A stretch of 64,000 nt of DNA from Galactobacter valiniphilus (GTDB taxonomy: Bacteria; Actinomycetota; Actinomycetes; Actinomycetales; Micrococcaceae). The translations under genes and the position numbers were made by a program. Location of the stretch: positions 20,449 to 84,448 of the forward strand of contig NZ_QQXK01000015.1 in assembly GCF_003575975.1 (NCBI RefSeq), in the 5' to 3' direction. Positions within the stretch are counted from its first letter, which is position 1; each line of letters starts with the position of its first letter. Positions 26,160 through 35,077 of the stretch are shown in pieces. A model generated the notes under the pieces. It worked only from the letters and a program-made list of their open reading frames with translations, was not told the DNA's origin and did not search any database.

Positions 26160-26879
26160 CTACTGCTGTGCCGCGGGGGCGGAAGGAAGGGAGACCGCGC
26201 GGACCGCGTCCGCGGGGGTGGACGTGGGGCCGGAAATCAGCCAGGCGGTGAGGTAAGAGGTCAGCTCGGCCGCGCCCTCGCGCTCGCCAGCGTCGCGCTC
26301 GAGCCAGGCCTCGCCGGCGGCGCGGATGAAGCCGAGGGCGGCGTGCGGCCAGAGGCTCAGTTGCGCGAGCAACGAGGGGCCAGGGTTGAGCTCCTGCAGG
26401 CGCTCGCGAAAGAGCTCGGCGAGGTGGTCGCTCACGTGCTTGAGCGCATCGGCCTGGCCGGCGTCGCCCGGGGCCATGACGAAGGCGTAGGTGTTGGGCG
26501 AGGCCTCGGCCTGCGCCAGGTAGGTGCCGATCATGGCAGACAGGGCGGCGAGCGGGTCGGGGGCGTTGCGCCCCGCCGCCTGGACCGCCGAGCTGAGCTT
26601 GCTCACGACGTCGTCGCCGATGGCGCGACGCAGGCCGTCCTTGTCGCCGAAGTAGCGGTAGTAGACGGACTTGCTCGTGGCCGCCTCGGCCGCGATGTCG
26701 CCCATGGCGACCCCTGGTCCGCCGCGGTGGATGGCGCGTCGCGCGGCCAGGATGAGCTCGTCGCGGCGCTGGTTGCGGTGCTCGTCCCAGCGGGTCGCGC
26801 GGCCGTCGCTGTGGCGCGGCGGAAGGAGCTCTTGGCGCGGCACATGACGCGGCTCACTGACAGGGGTGATCTGTTTCAC
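26160..26879 (-). CDS. TetR family transcriptional regulator of the fatty-acid locus
   Basis: The product (239 residues from the GTG at 26879) is a TetR repressor. The helix-turn-helix is GVAMGDIAAEAATSKSVYYRYFGDKDGLRRAIG, preceded by RRDELILAARRAIHRGG. The C-terminal ligand domain is of unknown specificity. Its promoter region is a 33-base palindrome whose last base touches the GTG, so a GTG at 26843 (227 residues) is an alternative start. It is divergent from thiolase-fabG4-maoC and upstream of acyl-CoA oxidase. This suggests control of that set by an acyl-CoA, which is inference. Confidence 0.88.
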   Translation of the reverse strand: MKQITPVSEPRHVPRQELLPPRHSDGRATRWDEHRNQRRDELILAARRAIHRGGPGVAMGDIAAEAATSKSVYYRYFGDKDGLRRAIGDDVVSKLSSAVQAAGRNAPDPLAALSAMIGTYLAQAEASPNTYAFVMAPGDAGQADALKHVSDHLAELFRERLQELNPGPSLLAQLSLWPHAALGFIRAAGEAWLERDAGEREGAAELTSYLTAWLISGPTSTPADAVRAVSLPSAPAAQQ

Positions 26880-26911
26880 GATACCGAGCGTATCAGGTAC
26901 GCTCGGTATCG
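26879..26911. promoter_or_regulatory. TetR operator between the divergent fatty-acid genes
   Basis: Perfect 14-base arms (26879-26892 and 26898-26911) surround a 5-base centre. The arms contain TACCGAGCGTA and its complement, the size and symmetry of a TetR-family operator. It lies in the 112-base gap between the TetR start and the thiolase ATG, so a single site could repress both directions. Confidence 0.75.
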
Positions 26912-26991
26912 GACAGAACGCCCCCCGCTTGGTCGGCTCAGCGCCGGCCACCCCTTCAGCGACGTCACCCGTCAAGGAACACGAGGACACC

Positions 26992-28287
26992 ATGGCTTCG
27001 AGCCCTTCCCCGCGCCGAGCAGTGATCATCGGCGGCAACCGCATTCCCTTCGCCCGCGCCAACGGCGCCTATGTCGGCGCCTCCAATCAGGACATGATGA
27101 CCGCCGCGCTCGACGGCCTGGTGGCCCGCTTCGGGCTGCAGGGTGAACGCCTGGGTGCCGTCGCTGCCGGCGCCGTCCTGAAGCACTCGCGTGACTTCAA
27201 CCTGACGCGCGAGAGCGTGCTCGGCACGGCCTTGGATCCGGCCACCCCCGCCTACGACGTCCAGATGGCCTGCGCCACGGGCCTCGAGGCCATCGGCTCG
27301 CTCGCGGACAAGATCAAGCTCGGCCAGATCGACTCGGCCATCGGCGGCGGCGTCGACACCATCTCCGACGCCCCCATCGCCCTGTCCGACGGCGCGCGCG
27401 CCGGCATGCTGGCCCTGGGGCGCGCCCGCACCCTGAAGGATCGGCTCGGCGCTGTGGCGTCCCTGCGCCCGCGAGACCTCGCCCCCGCAGCGCCCGGCAC
27501 CAACGAGCCGCGCACCGGCCTGTCCATGGGCGAACACCAGGCCCTCACCACCCAGCGCTGGGGGATCACGCGCGAGGCGCAGGACGAGCTCGCGGCCGCG
27601 AGCCACCAGCACCTCGCCGCCGCCTACGAGCGCGGCTTCTTCGACGATCTCGTGACCCCGTACCGCGGCCTCACGCGCGACAACAACCTCCGCGCCGACT
27701 CCACGGTGGAGAAGCTCGCCAAGCTCAAGCCCGCCTTCGGCAAGAACCTGGGCGAGCAGGCCACCATGACGGCCGGCAACTCGACCCCGCTGACCGACGG
27801 CGCCTCGGCCGTGCTGCTCGGCTCCGAGGAGTTCGCCGCCCAGCACTCGCTGCCCGTGCTGGCCGACTTTGTCGACTACGAGCTCGCGGCCGTCGACTTC
27901 GTCTCCGGCGAGGAGGGCCTGCTCATGGCCCCCGCCTACGCCGTGCCGCGGCTGCTGGCCCGCAACGGCCTGAGCCTGCAGGACTTCGACTTCTACGAGA
28001 TCCACGAGGCCTTTGCCGGCACCGTGCTCTCCACGCTGAAGGCCTGGGAGGATCCGGAGTTCTGCTCCGAACGCCTCGGCCTTGACGCGCCGCTCGGCTC
28101 GATCGACCGCAGCAAGCTCAACGTGGCCGGTTCCTCCCTCGCCGCCGGACACCCCTTCGCCGCGACGGGCGGGCGCATCGTCGCCACGCTCGCCAAACTG
28201 CTGCACGAGAAGGGCTCGGGCCGCGGCCTGATCTCCGTGTGCGCGGCCGGCGGCCAGGGCATCGTCGCGATCCTGGAGGCGCGCTGA
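26992..28287 (+). CDS. Acetyl-CoA C-acyltransferase (thiolase, FadA2-like)
   Basis: The 431-residue thiolase has the nucleophilic cysteine in QMACATGLEAIGSLADKI (about residue 94), NVAGSSLAAGHPFAATGGRI with the active-site His, and SVCAAGGQGIVAILEA with the proton-transfer Cys. It splits 3-ketoacyl-CoA or condenses acetyl-CoA. The ATG is fixed by GAGGACACC upstream and by MASSPSPRRAVIIGGNRIPF, where the conserved fold begins. The following fabG4-like gene starts after 1 base. The arrangement resembles M. tuberculosis fadA2-fabG4-htdX. Confidence 0.92.
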   Translation: MASSPSPRRAVIIGGNRIPFARANGAYVGASNQDMMTAALDGLVARFGLQGERLGAVAAGAVLKHSRDFNLTRESVLGTALDPATPAYDVQMACATGLEAIGSLADKIKLGQIDSAIGGGVDTISDAPIALSDGARAGMLALGRARTLKDRLGAVASLRPRDLAPAAPGTNEPRTGLSMGEHQALTTQRWGITREAQDELAAASHQHLAAAYERGFFDDLVTPYRGLTRDNNLRADSTVEKLAKLKPAFGKNLGEQATMTAGNSTPLTDGASAVLLGSEEFAAQHSLPVLADFVDYELAAVDFVSGEEGLLMAPAYAVPRLLARNGLSLQDFDFYEIHEAFAGTVLSTLKAWEDPEFCSERLGLDAPLGSIDRSKLNVAGSSLAAGHPFAATGGRIVATLAKLLHEKGSGRGLISVCAAGGQGIVAILEAR

Positions 28288-28288
28288 C

Positions 28289-29626
28289 ATGGCCGATCAG
28301 TACCTGAACTTCGCCACGAGCGGCCTGGGCCGCTCGCTCGTCAAGCAGCTCGGGTTGCCGGCGCCAGTCACCCTGCGCCGCTACCGTGAGGGCGCCCCGC
28401 TCGTCCCCGGCGCGATCCTCGTGGTGGGCTCGAGCCCCCTGGCCGCCGAGCTGGGCGAGCTGCTCCTGGGCTGGGGTCAGGAGGTCCGCACGCACGACGC
28501 CGGCGACGCCGCCTTGGGCGCCATCGTCGCCGTGCTCGATGACCTCGAGTCGCCCTCCGGGCTCTCCGCGCCCGCGCTGACCATCTCGCCCGCGCTGCGC
28601 AAGCTGGCCCCCGGCGGCCGCGTCATCACGATCGCCCGCCCTGCCTCGAACGACGACGCGCCGGCCGTGGCGGCCGCGCGCCAGGGTGTCACGGGCCTGC
28701 TGCGCTCGCTCGCCCACGAGCTGCGCGATGGCGCCACGGGTAACGGGATCGAGCTGGCGGAAGGCATCGGCCTCGACGCGCCGAGCGCACAGGGCGCCCT
28801 GCGCTTCCTCCTCTCGGGCCGCTCCGCGTATGTGGACGGTCAGTTCATCCGCGTGGAGGGGACCGGCGGCGCGCTGCCGAGCAACCCGGACCGCCCGCTC
28901 GCCGGCAAGGTCGCCGTCGTGACGGGGGCCGCCCGCGGCATCGGCGCCGCGATAGCCAAGGTGCTGCACCGCGACGGGGCCACCGTGGTGGCCGTCGACG
29001 TCCCGGCGGCCGGCGACGCCCTCGCCAAGGTCGCCAACGAGGTGGGCGGCACCACGCTGCAGCTGGACGTGACGGCGCCCGATGCGGGCTCCAAGATCAT
29101 CGAGCACGCCCAGAGGCGCCACGGCCGCCTCGACATCGTGATCCATAACGCCGGCATCACGCGAGACAAGCTGCTGGTGAACATGGACGCTGCGAAATGG
29201 GACTCGGTCATGGCCGTGAACCTCGAGTCGCAGCTGCGCATGAATCAGGCCTTCCTCGACGCGGGCCTGCCCGGGCTGCGGCTCGTGAGCCTGGCCTCCA
29301 CCTCCGGCATCGCCGGCAACCGCGGCCAGACCAACTACGGAGCCTCCAAGGCCGGCGTCATCGGCATGGTGGGCGCCTCGGCGCGGGCCTTCGGCGCGCT
29401 GGGCGGCGGCATCAACGCCGTGGCTCCGGGCTTCATCGAGACCGAGATGACGGCCAAGATTCCCTTCGGCACGCGCGCCGCCGGGCGACTCATCCTGCCC
29501 TCGCTGCAGCAGGGCGGCCTGCCGCTCGACGTCGCCGAGGCGATCTCCTTCCTGGCCTCCGACGCGGCCGGCGGCATCAACGGGCGCACGCTGCGCGTGT
29601 GCGGCCAGAGCCTGATCGGGGCCTGA
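28289..29626 (+). CDS. High-molecular-weight 3-oxoacyl reductase (FabG4-like)
   Basis: The 445-residue protein has two Rossmann domains, as in mycobacterial FabG4. The N-terminal one (about residues 1-205) is flavodoxin-like and degenerate. The C-terminal one is a complete ketoreductase with TGAARGIG near residue 212, NAGITRDK, the catalytic Ser in SLASTSGIAGNRGQ and the NYGASKAG motif with Tyr near residue 350 and Lys 354. It should reduce 3-ketoacyl-CoA or -ACP. It begins 1 base after the thiolase stop, and the MaoC gene follows after 3 bases, so all three form one operon. Confidence 0.9.
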   Translation: MADQYLNFATSGLGRSLVKQLGLPAPVTLRRYREGAPLVPGAILVVGSSPLAAELGELLLGWGQEVRTHDAGDAALGAIVAVLDDLESPSGLSAPALTISPALRKLAPGGRVITIARPASNDDAPAVAAARQGVTGLLRSLAHELRDGATGNGIELAEGIGLDAPSAQGALRFLLSGRSAYVDGQFIRVEGTGGALPSNPDRPLAGKVAVVTGAARGIGAAIAKVLHRDGATVVAVDVPAAGDALAKVANEVGGTTLQLDVTAPDAGSKIIEHAQRRHGRLDIVIHNAGITRDKLLVNMDAAKWDSVMAVNLESQLRMNQAFLDAGLPGLRLVSLASTSGIAGNRGQTNYGASKAGVIGMVGASARAFGALGGGINAVAPGFIETEMTAKIPFGTRAAGRLILPSLQQGGLPLDVAEAISFLASDAAGGINGRTLRVCGQSLIGA

Positions 29627-29629
29627 GCC

Positions 29630-30496
29630 GTGCGAGAGACGCTGCCCGAGGTCCCGACGCTCGGCACTCTGTACGCCTCCGCCGCGCCGCGCGTGCTGCG
29701 CAAGGTCACGTCGGTGGCGCCGGACGCCCTGCCCGACACCGAGGCGTACGTTGAGGCGGTGCGCTGCTCCCGCGAGCAGCTCACCGCCTACCAGCGGCTC
29801 GTGGGCGACACGGTGCGCGAGGAACTCCCGAGCGTGCTGCTGCACGGCCTCGGTTTCCCCGTGGCGCTGTGGCTCATGTCCCGCAAGGACTTCCCGCTCC
29901 CGCTGCTGGGACTCGTCCACCTGCGCAACGAGGTGCGCCAGCCGCGCGTCGTTCGGCCGGACGAGACGTTGGCCGTGAGTGCGAGGGCAGTTGGCCTCAC
30001 GGCCCACCACGCCGGCACGGCCGTCACGATCGAGACCCGGCTGTTCTCGGAGGGGGAGCTCGTCTGGGAGGGGCGCAGCCTCTACCTGGCCAAGGGCGTG
30101 CGCCTGGAGGGCGTCGAGGCGCCCCCGGCGCCCGAACGCGCGGCCTTCGTTCCACCGAGCACGACGGCGCGCTGGCGCCTGGATGGCTCCACGGGCCGCC
30201 GCTTCGCGGCGGTGCTCGGCGACTACAACCCCATCCACCTCAGCGCGCTCAGCGCCAAGGTCCTGGGTCTCAAGGCGCCGATCGCCCACGGCATGTACCT
30301 GGCCGGCCGGGCCCTGGCGCAGTGTGCGCCTCACGGCACGGGCTACGCCTGGAGCGTCGATTTCGCGACGCCCGTGTTCCTGCCAGGCACGGTGGAGGTC
30401 AACCGCACGAGCCAGCCGGGCGGCGTCGTGCGCTTCTCGGGCTGGAACGCCAAGGCCTCCAAGCCGCACTTCGCCGGTGAGGTCACGCCCCTGTAA
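29630..30496 (+). CDS. MaoC-family (R)-3-hydroxyacyl dehydratase/hydratase (HtdX-like)
   Basis: The 288-residue protein has a double hot-dog fold. The C-terminal half carries the hydratase-2 motif: GDYNPIHLSALSAKVLGLKAPIAHGMYLAGRA, with the catalytic Asp and His. The N-terminal half includes VLLHGLGFPVALWLMSRKDFPLPLLGLVHLRNEV. It would hydrate or dehydrate the 2-enoyl/(R)-3-hydroxyacyl pair, completing the cycle with the reductase and thiolase upstream. It starts at GTG 3 bases after the previous stop. It converges on mshA with only 6 bases between the stops and no terminator. Confidence 0.9.
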   Translation: MRETLPEVPTLGTLYASAAPRVLRKVTSVAPDALPDTEAYVEAVRCSREQLTAYQRLVGDTVREELPSVLLHGLGFPVALWLMSRKDFPLPLLGLVHLRNEVRQPRVVRPDETLAVSARAVGLTAHHAGTAVTIETRLFSEGELVWEGRSLYLAKGVRLEGVEAPPAPERAAFVPPSTTARWRLDGSTGRRFAAVLGDYNPIHLSALSAKVLGLKAPIAHGMYLAGRALAQCAPHGTGYAWSVDFATPVFLPGTVEVNRTSQPGGVVRFSGWNAKASKPHFAGEVTPL

Positions 30497-30502
30497 GGGG
30501 GT

Positions 30503-31690
30503 TCAGGCGGCGCGGGGCTGCTCCAGGCGGGCGTAGAGCGCCTGGAGCAGCCGCGCCGTGGCGTCCCAGCCGCGGTGCGCTCCGGTCTCCGCGGCGGCGC
30601 TGCGCCAGGCCAAGGGGGCGCCGTGCTGCAGCCGCGCGAGCGCCTCCGCCCAGTGCACCGGATCCAGATCCGGCAGCAGCCGCCCGTCCACGCCGTCGTT
30701 GACGAGCGTGCGCAGGCCGCCCACAGCGTGCGCGAACACGGGAGTGCCGCAGGCCAGGGCTTCGGCCGCCACGAGCCCATACGTTTCGTGCCGCGAGGGC
30801 ATGAGCACGGCGTCGGCCGAGCGGTACCAGGCCGCCAGTTCGGTGTGCGGGACCGGGGGCAGCGAGAGGACGCGCGCACCCACCCCGGCCGCCGCGGCCA
30901 GCGCCGCCGGATCCTGCGCCCCCGCACCCGAGCGATCGCCCAGGAGCACCAGCGTCCCGCCGATCCCGTGCCTGGCAAGGAGGCCCAGCGCGGAGATGGC
31001 GACCTGCGGTCCCTTGTACGGCTGAATCCGGCCGGCAAACAGTAGGCGGGGGCCCTGACAGCTGAGCGGCCACGCGGCCCGCTCGCCTTCCGGCGTGAAC
31101 ACCGCGGTGTCGATGCCGGGGGAGACCACGCTGACCCGGTGCGGCGGCAACCCGAAGTCGGAGAGCAGTTCCTCGCGGTCCGACGGCGTGTTGGCCGTGA
31201 GTGCGTTGGCCGTGGCGGCGATGGACGCCTCAGCGCTCGCGCGCGGCTGCTCCAGGGGAACGCCGGGGGAATGCCGGTGCTTTCGGGCCGCCGTGGTGTG
31301 CATCGTGTGGACCCACGGCCCCGGATGCCTACGGCGCACGAGCGCCGCAGCGGCGCCGGAGAGCCAATAGTGCGAGTGCAGCGGCGCGCGCGCGTCGAAG
31401 TCGGCGTGCGAGAGCAGGGCGGCGGCAAAGTCGGGGACGGCCTCAGCGAGCTGTTCCTTGCTCAGGTGCCGGTCACCGCCGGCCGGCACGCCGTAGACGT
31501 AGACGCCGGGGGCGGGGGAGCGGGTCCAGGCGGCTCGCGAACGCGTGAAGATGTTGACCCGCGAGCCCGTGGCGGCGAGCGCCAGTGCGCTTTGAAGAAC
31601 AAAGACGTTCATGCCGCCAGCATCGCCGGCCCCGGGCTGGGCCAGGGGCGAGGTATGCAGGGAGAGAACGTTGACGATGGGGGTGCTCAC
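30503..31690 (-). CDS. mshA: D-inositol-3-phosphate glycosyltransferase MshA (mycothiol synthesis)
   Basis: MshA joins GlcNAc from UDP-GlcNAc to inositol-3-phosphate, the first step of mycothiol. The 395-residue GT-B enzyme begins with LSLHTSPLAQPGAGDAGGMNVFV, the MshA N-terminal signature. It also has LHSHYWLSGAA, LFAGRIQPYKGPQVAI and the GT4 donor-site motif MPSRHETYGLVAAEALACGTPV. The GTG start follows AGGAG by 7 bases. It is slightly shorter than many MshA proteins (about 420-480 residues). The partner gene mshC lies 5 kb away in this window. Confidence 0.82.
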   Translation of the reverse strand: MSTPIVNVLSLHTSPLAQPGAGDAGGMNVFVLQSALALAATGSRVNIFTRSRAAWTRSPAPGVYVYGVPAGGDRHLSKEQLAEAVPDFAAALLSHADFDARAPLHSHYWLSGAAAALVRRRHPGPWVHTMHTTAARKHRHSPGVPLEQPRASAEASIAATANALTANTPSDREELLSDFGLPPHRVSVVSPGIDTAVFTPEGERAAWPLSCQGPRLLFAGRIQPYKGPQVAISALGLLARHGIGGTLVLLGDRSGAGAQDPAALAAAAGVGARVLSLPPVPHTELAAWYRSADAVLMPSRHETYGLVAAEALACGTPVFAHAVGGLRTLVNDGVDGRLLPDLDPVHWAEALARLQHGAPLAWRSAAAETGAHRGWDATARLLQALYARLEQPRAA

Positions 31691-31783
31691 GCCGGGCTCC
31701 TGAAGAAAAACGATGCACGGTTGCGCTGGCGAAACCTTCGGCGGTGAGAGTTCCACCTTCAAGGGTCTCATGGAGTAAACAAA

Positions 31784-31815
31784 AGAGGCCCTCGGGATCA
31801 CTCCCGAGGGCCTCT
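31784..31815 (-). terminator. Rho-independent terminator of the tRNA-Leu gene
   Basis: A perfect 13-bp stem (31784-31796 with 31803-31815) lies 6 bases past the tRNA 3' end and is followed, on the minus strand, by TTTTGTTTA. It is the only hairpin here with a good T tract. Confidence 0.8.
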
Positions 31816-31821
31816 ACTCTG

Positions 31822-31905
31822 TGCGCGAAGGGGGACTTGAACCCCCACCCCGTTTCCAGGACTAGCACCTCAAGCTAGCGCGTCTACCTATTCCGCCACC
31901 CGCGC
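31822..31905 (-). tRNA. tRNA-Leu (anticodon GAG)
   Basis: The 84-nt gene folds as a class II tRNA with a long variable arm. The 5' acceptor GCGCGGG pairs with TTCGCGC, with two G-U pairs. The anticodon stem CTAGC/GCTAG encloses TTGAGGT, giving anticodon GAG for CUC and CUU codons. The T loop is GGTTCAAGTCC. The 3' CCA is not encoded. It is transcribed toward its own terminator. Confidence 0.95.
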
Positions 31906-32114
31906 AGGTGGTGTCTCCGGCTTCCTTTCGGCCGCCGTGGCAACGAGTAAGAGCTTACACGAGTGGCGGCCAAGGAACAAATCGAGGCCTCCTCAACGCA
32001 ACTGTCCGGGTGCGCTAACACGTGATCGCACTAGGGTGAGGCGCGGAACGCCCCGCAGGTCCGGGGTGCCTCTGAACGCCTAGCAGCCCCCAGCCCAGGA
32101 GAAGAGGAAGCATC

Positions 32115-33428
32115 GTGGAGTCAGCCCGCCCCAGTGCCCAGGACGAGGTCGTTGAGATCACCCGCTCGCTCATCAGGATCGACACCTCCAACGACGGCTC
32201 CGGCGCGGCCTCCGCCAACGAGGCGCCGGCCGCGGCGTATGTGGCGCAGCTGCTCGCGGAGGTCGGGGTCGAGTCCCGCATCTACGAGTCGGCTCCCGGC
32301 CGCGCGAATCTGGTGGCCCGCATCCCGGGGCGCGATCGCACCCTGCCCGCCCTGATCCTGCACGGCCACCTCGACGTGGTGCCAGCCGCCGCCGAGGACT
32401 GGAGCGTTGATCCGTTCGCCGCCGAGCTGATCGACGGGATGATCTGGGGCCGCGGCGCCGTGGACATGAAGAACATGGACGCCATGATCCTGACGGCCGT
32501 GCGCGAGCTCGTGCGCTCGGGGGAGCAGCCCCCGCGCGATCTCATCGTGGCGATGTTTGCCGACGAGGAGGCCGGCGGCCTGTTCGGGGCCCAGTGGATG
32601 GTCGACAACCACCCGGAGGAGTTCGAGGGCGCCGGGTGGGCGATCTCGGAGGTGGGCGGCTTCTCGACCACGGTGGCCGGGACCCGCGCCTATCTGGTGC
32701 AGACCGCCGAGAAGGGGATGGCCTGGTTGGGCCTGACGGCCCAGGGCACCGCGGGTCACGGCTCGCAGACCAACTCGGACAACGCGGTGCTGCACCTGGC
32801 CCAGGCCCTCGCCCGCATCGGCGAGCACGATTGGGGTCGCAGCTACCACCCCTCCACGCTCGAACTGCTGGAGGGCGTGGCCCGGCTGAACGGCACCACC
32901 TTCGACCCGGAGGACCCGGCCCCCACGCTTGCCGCCCTCGGGGACGCTGCCAAGTTCGTCACGGGCACGCTGGCCACCACGGTCAACCCGACCGTGCTGC
33001 GCGCCGGCTACAAGGACAACGTCATCCCGTCCACGGCGAGCGCCCGCATCGATGTCCGCACCCTGCCCGGGCAGCATTACGAGACCATCGTCAAGCTGCA
33101 GGAGCTCGCGGGGGAGAAGGTCTCCCTGGAGCGAGGGATTGAGTTCGAGTCGATGCACGCGCCGGCCGACGCCCCGCTCGTCGCGCTCATGGGCGAGCTT
33201 CTGCGGGAGGCAGATCCCGGGGCGGAGGTCTTCCCCTACATGCTTCCGGCGGGCACCGATAACAAGGCGCTCGCCCGCCTGGGCGTGTCCGGCTACGGCT
33301 TTGCGCCCCTGCGGCTCCCGGAAGAATTGGACTTCACTGGCATGTTCCACGGCGTGGACGAGCGGGTGCCCGTCTCCGCCCTGCACTTTGGACTCGACGT
33401 CCTCGGCGCCCTCATCCGGCGCTTCTGA
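32115..33428 (+). CDS. M20 family metallopeptidase
   Basis: The 437-residue protein has the two-domain fold of M20/ArgE/DapE peptidases. Metal-binding segments are LILHGHLDVVPA (about residue 78), WGRGAVDMKNMDAM (catalytic Asp and bridging Asp) and FADEEAGGLFGAQW (catalytic Glu). The dimerisation domain, about residues 210-330, includes GTAGHGSQTNSDNAV. M20 members hydrolyse dipeptides, acylated amino acids or DapE substrates. The HG(H)LDVVP and EAGG pattern fits the general dipeptidase group. The start is GTG at MESARPSAQ. It is monocistronic as far as can be seen. Confidence 0.9.
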   Translation: MESARPSAQDEVVEITRSLIRIDTSNDGSGAASANEAPAAAYVAQLLAEVGVESRIYESAPGRANLVARIPGRDRTLPALILHGHLDVVPAAAEDWSVDPFAAELIDGMIWGRGAVDMKNMDAMILTAVRELVRSGEQPPRDLIVAMFADEEAGGLFGAQWMVDNHPEEFEGAGWAISEVGGFSTTVAGTRAYLVQTAEKGMAWLGLTAQGTAGHGSQTNSDNAVLHLAQALARIGEHDWGRSYHPSTLELLEGVARLNGTTFDPEDPAPTLAALGDAAKFVTGTLATTVNPTVLRAGYKDNVIPSTASARIDVRTLPGQHYETIVKLQELAGEKVSLERGIEFESMHAPADAPLVALMGELLREADPGAEVFPYMLPAGTDNKALARLGVSGYGFAPLRLPEELDFTGMFHGVDERVPVSALHFGLDVLGALIRRF

Positions 33429-33506
33429 GCGCGCCGCGCCCACCGCACCGCCAGCCCACCCCTCCCCACCCGTCCGAACCGCGTCCCGTCACCAAGGAGT
33501 CCTGCC

Positions 33507-34664
33507 GTGCCTGCCCCCGTTTCCGAGATCCTCACCCCGGCCCTGCTGCGCGGCTTGCGCGAGCGGGCCGCCGGCCACGACCGCGAGAATTCCTTTGCCC
33601 ACGAGGACCTCGCCGCCCTGCGCGAGGCCGGATACCTCACCGCCATGCTCCCAGTGGAGCTCGGCGGGCGGGACTGGGGCTTCGCCGAGGCGGTGGCCGG
33701 CCAGCGGCTCGTCGCGGCGCACGCGCCGGGCACGGCGCTGGCCGTGAACATGCACCTCGTGTGGCTCGGCGTGGATCGTTTGCTGCGAGCGCGCGGAGAT
33801 GAGCGGCTCGCCCGCATGCGCGGTTGGGCCGCGGAGGGGGAGGTGCTGGCCTTCGGCGTTTCCGAGCCGGGGAACGACGCCGTGCTCTTTGACTCCTTCA
33901 CCGAGGCCCGCCGCCGGGAGGACGGAGACTACGAGCTCACCGGCGCCAAGATCTTCACCTCCCTCTCGGCCGCCTGGACGCGCCTCGGCGTGTTCGGCAA
34001 GGAGGGAGAGGGGGAAGACGCGCGGCTCGTGCACGGCTTTGTCCAGCGCCAGCCAGGCGTCGAGGTGCTGCCGAACTGGGACGCCTTGGGCATGCGCGCC
34101 TCGGCCTCCAACGGCACCAAGCTGGACAAGGCGCTGCTGCGCGCCGAGGACGTGCACAGCGTCCTGGGGGTGGGGGAGGCGAGCGATCCGCTCATCTTCG
34201 GGATCTTTGCCTCCTTCCTGACGCTGACCGGCTCCGTCTACGCGGGCGTGGCCGATCGTGCGGTGCAGCTGGCGGCAGGCAACCTCACGCTGCGCCGCTC
34301 CCGCGCCACGCGGGAAAGCCTGGCGCAGGACCCGGCCCTGCGCTGGCGGGTCTCGGAGGCCGGCATGTCCCAGCTGGCCCTCGACGCGCAGGCGCGGCAA
34401 CTGGCCTCAGACCTCGACGCCGGCGCCGACCACGGCGCGTCCTGGTTCCCCCGGCTCGTGACCTTCCGCACGCAGGCGGGCGACACCGCCCGCGAGCTGA
34501 TCATGGAGGCGCTCAAGGTGTCGGGTGGCTCCGAGTTCTCGCGCGGCACCGAGCTCGAGCGGCTCTATCGCGACGTGCTCGCGAGCCTCTACCACCCCTC
34601 CGACGCCGAGTCGGCGCACCGGACGGTGGCCGACTGGCTCCTGGGACCGCTGGCTCAGGCCTGA
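33507..34664 (+). CDS. Acyl-CoA dehydrogenase family protein
   Basis: The 385-residue flavoprotein has the acyl-CoA dehydrogenase fold. FAD and substrate segments are FGVSEPGNDAVLFDSF, TGAKIFTSLSAAWTRLGVF, GMRASASNGTKLDKALL and the C-terminal KVSGGSEFSRGTELERLYRDVLASLYHP. It resembles the short-chain or DszC/monooxygenase-like branch more than classical fatty-acid enzymes, so the substrate is uncertain. The GTG start follows AAGGAG by 7 bases. It may not be co-transcribed with the M20 gene, 78 bases upstream. It converges on a DUF5703 gene. Confidence 0.85.
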   Translation: MPAPVSEILTPALLRGLRERAAGHDRENSFAHEDLAALREAGYLTAMLPVELGGRDWGFAEAVAGQRLVAAHAPGTALAVNMHLVWLGVDRLLRARGDERLARMRGWAAEGEVLAFGVSEPGNDAVLFDSFTEARRREDGDYELTGAKIFTSLSAAWTRLGVFGKEGEGEDARLVHGFVQRQPGVEVLPNWDALGMRASASNGTKLDKALLRAEDVHSVLGVGEASDPLIFGIFASFLTLTGSVYAGVADRAVQLAAGNLTLRRSRATRESLAQDPALRWRVSEAGMSQLALDAQARQLASDLDAGADHGASWFPRLVTFRTQAGDTARELIMEALKVSGGSEFSRGTELERLYRDVLASLYHPSDAESAHRTVADWLLGPLAQA

Positions 34665-34679
34665 ACAGCACGACGACGC

Positions 34680-34709
34680 GGCGGGGCGGCGCGGGAACGC
34701 CGGCCCGCC
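34680..34709. terminator. Imperfect GC-rich hairpin between convergent genes
   Basis: A 12-base stem with one mismatch (34680-34691 with 34698-34709) and a 6-base loop sits between the acyl-CoA dehydrogenase and DUF5703 stops. Confidence 0.45.
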
Positions 34710-34722
34710 CGAGCGGCTCGGA

Positions 34723-34965
34723 CTAGCGCGCGGGGCCGAGCGAGGATTCCACGCGCATGACGCGCCGGCGCATCCAGTAGCGGCGGGCACCACCTTGGTA
34801 GATGAGGGTGCGCGCGAGCTCCCAGCGGCCCAGTTCGGAGTGCTCCCGCAGGGCGCTGCGGGCGTCGCTGAGCGACTCGCCCGGGCTCAGCGAGATCACG
34901 AGGTACTCATAGGAGCTCTCTCCGTGGGCGCGGGCGGGATCGGCTCCCTCAAGGCGTTGCAACAT
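34723..34965 (-). CDS. DUF5703 family small protein
   Basis: The 80-residue protein matches the DUF5703 pattern: YEYLVISLSPGESLSDARSALREHSELGRWELARTLIYQGGARRYWMRRRVMR. This family is widespread and short in actinobacteria, and of unknown function. The ATG (MLQRLEG) is preferred; a CACAAT -10-like element about 10 bases upstream suggests a very short leader. It is divergent from the acidic protein gene at 35078. Confidence 0.78.
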   Translation of the reverse strand: MLQRLEGADPARAHGESSYEYLVISLSPGESLSDARSALREHSELGRWELARTLIYQGGARRYWMRRRVMRVESSLGPAR

Positions 34966-35077
34966 GGTGGCGCCATTGTGCCAAAGTCCGGGCGCCGCGG
35001 CGCGGTCAGCGCGCTGGTTCCCGAACGCTGGAACCGGGGACTGCCGCGTGCGGGCGCGGCGGGGTAGCGTTTGGCCC

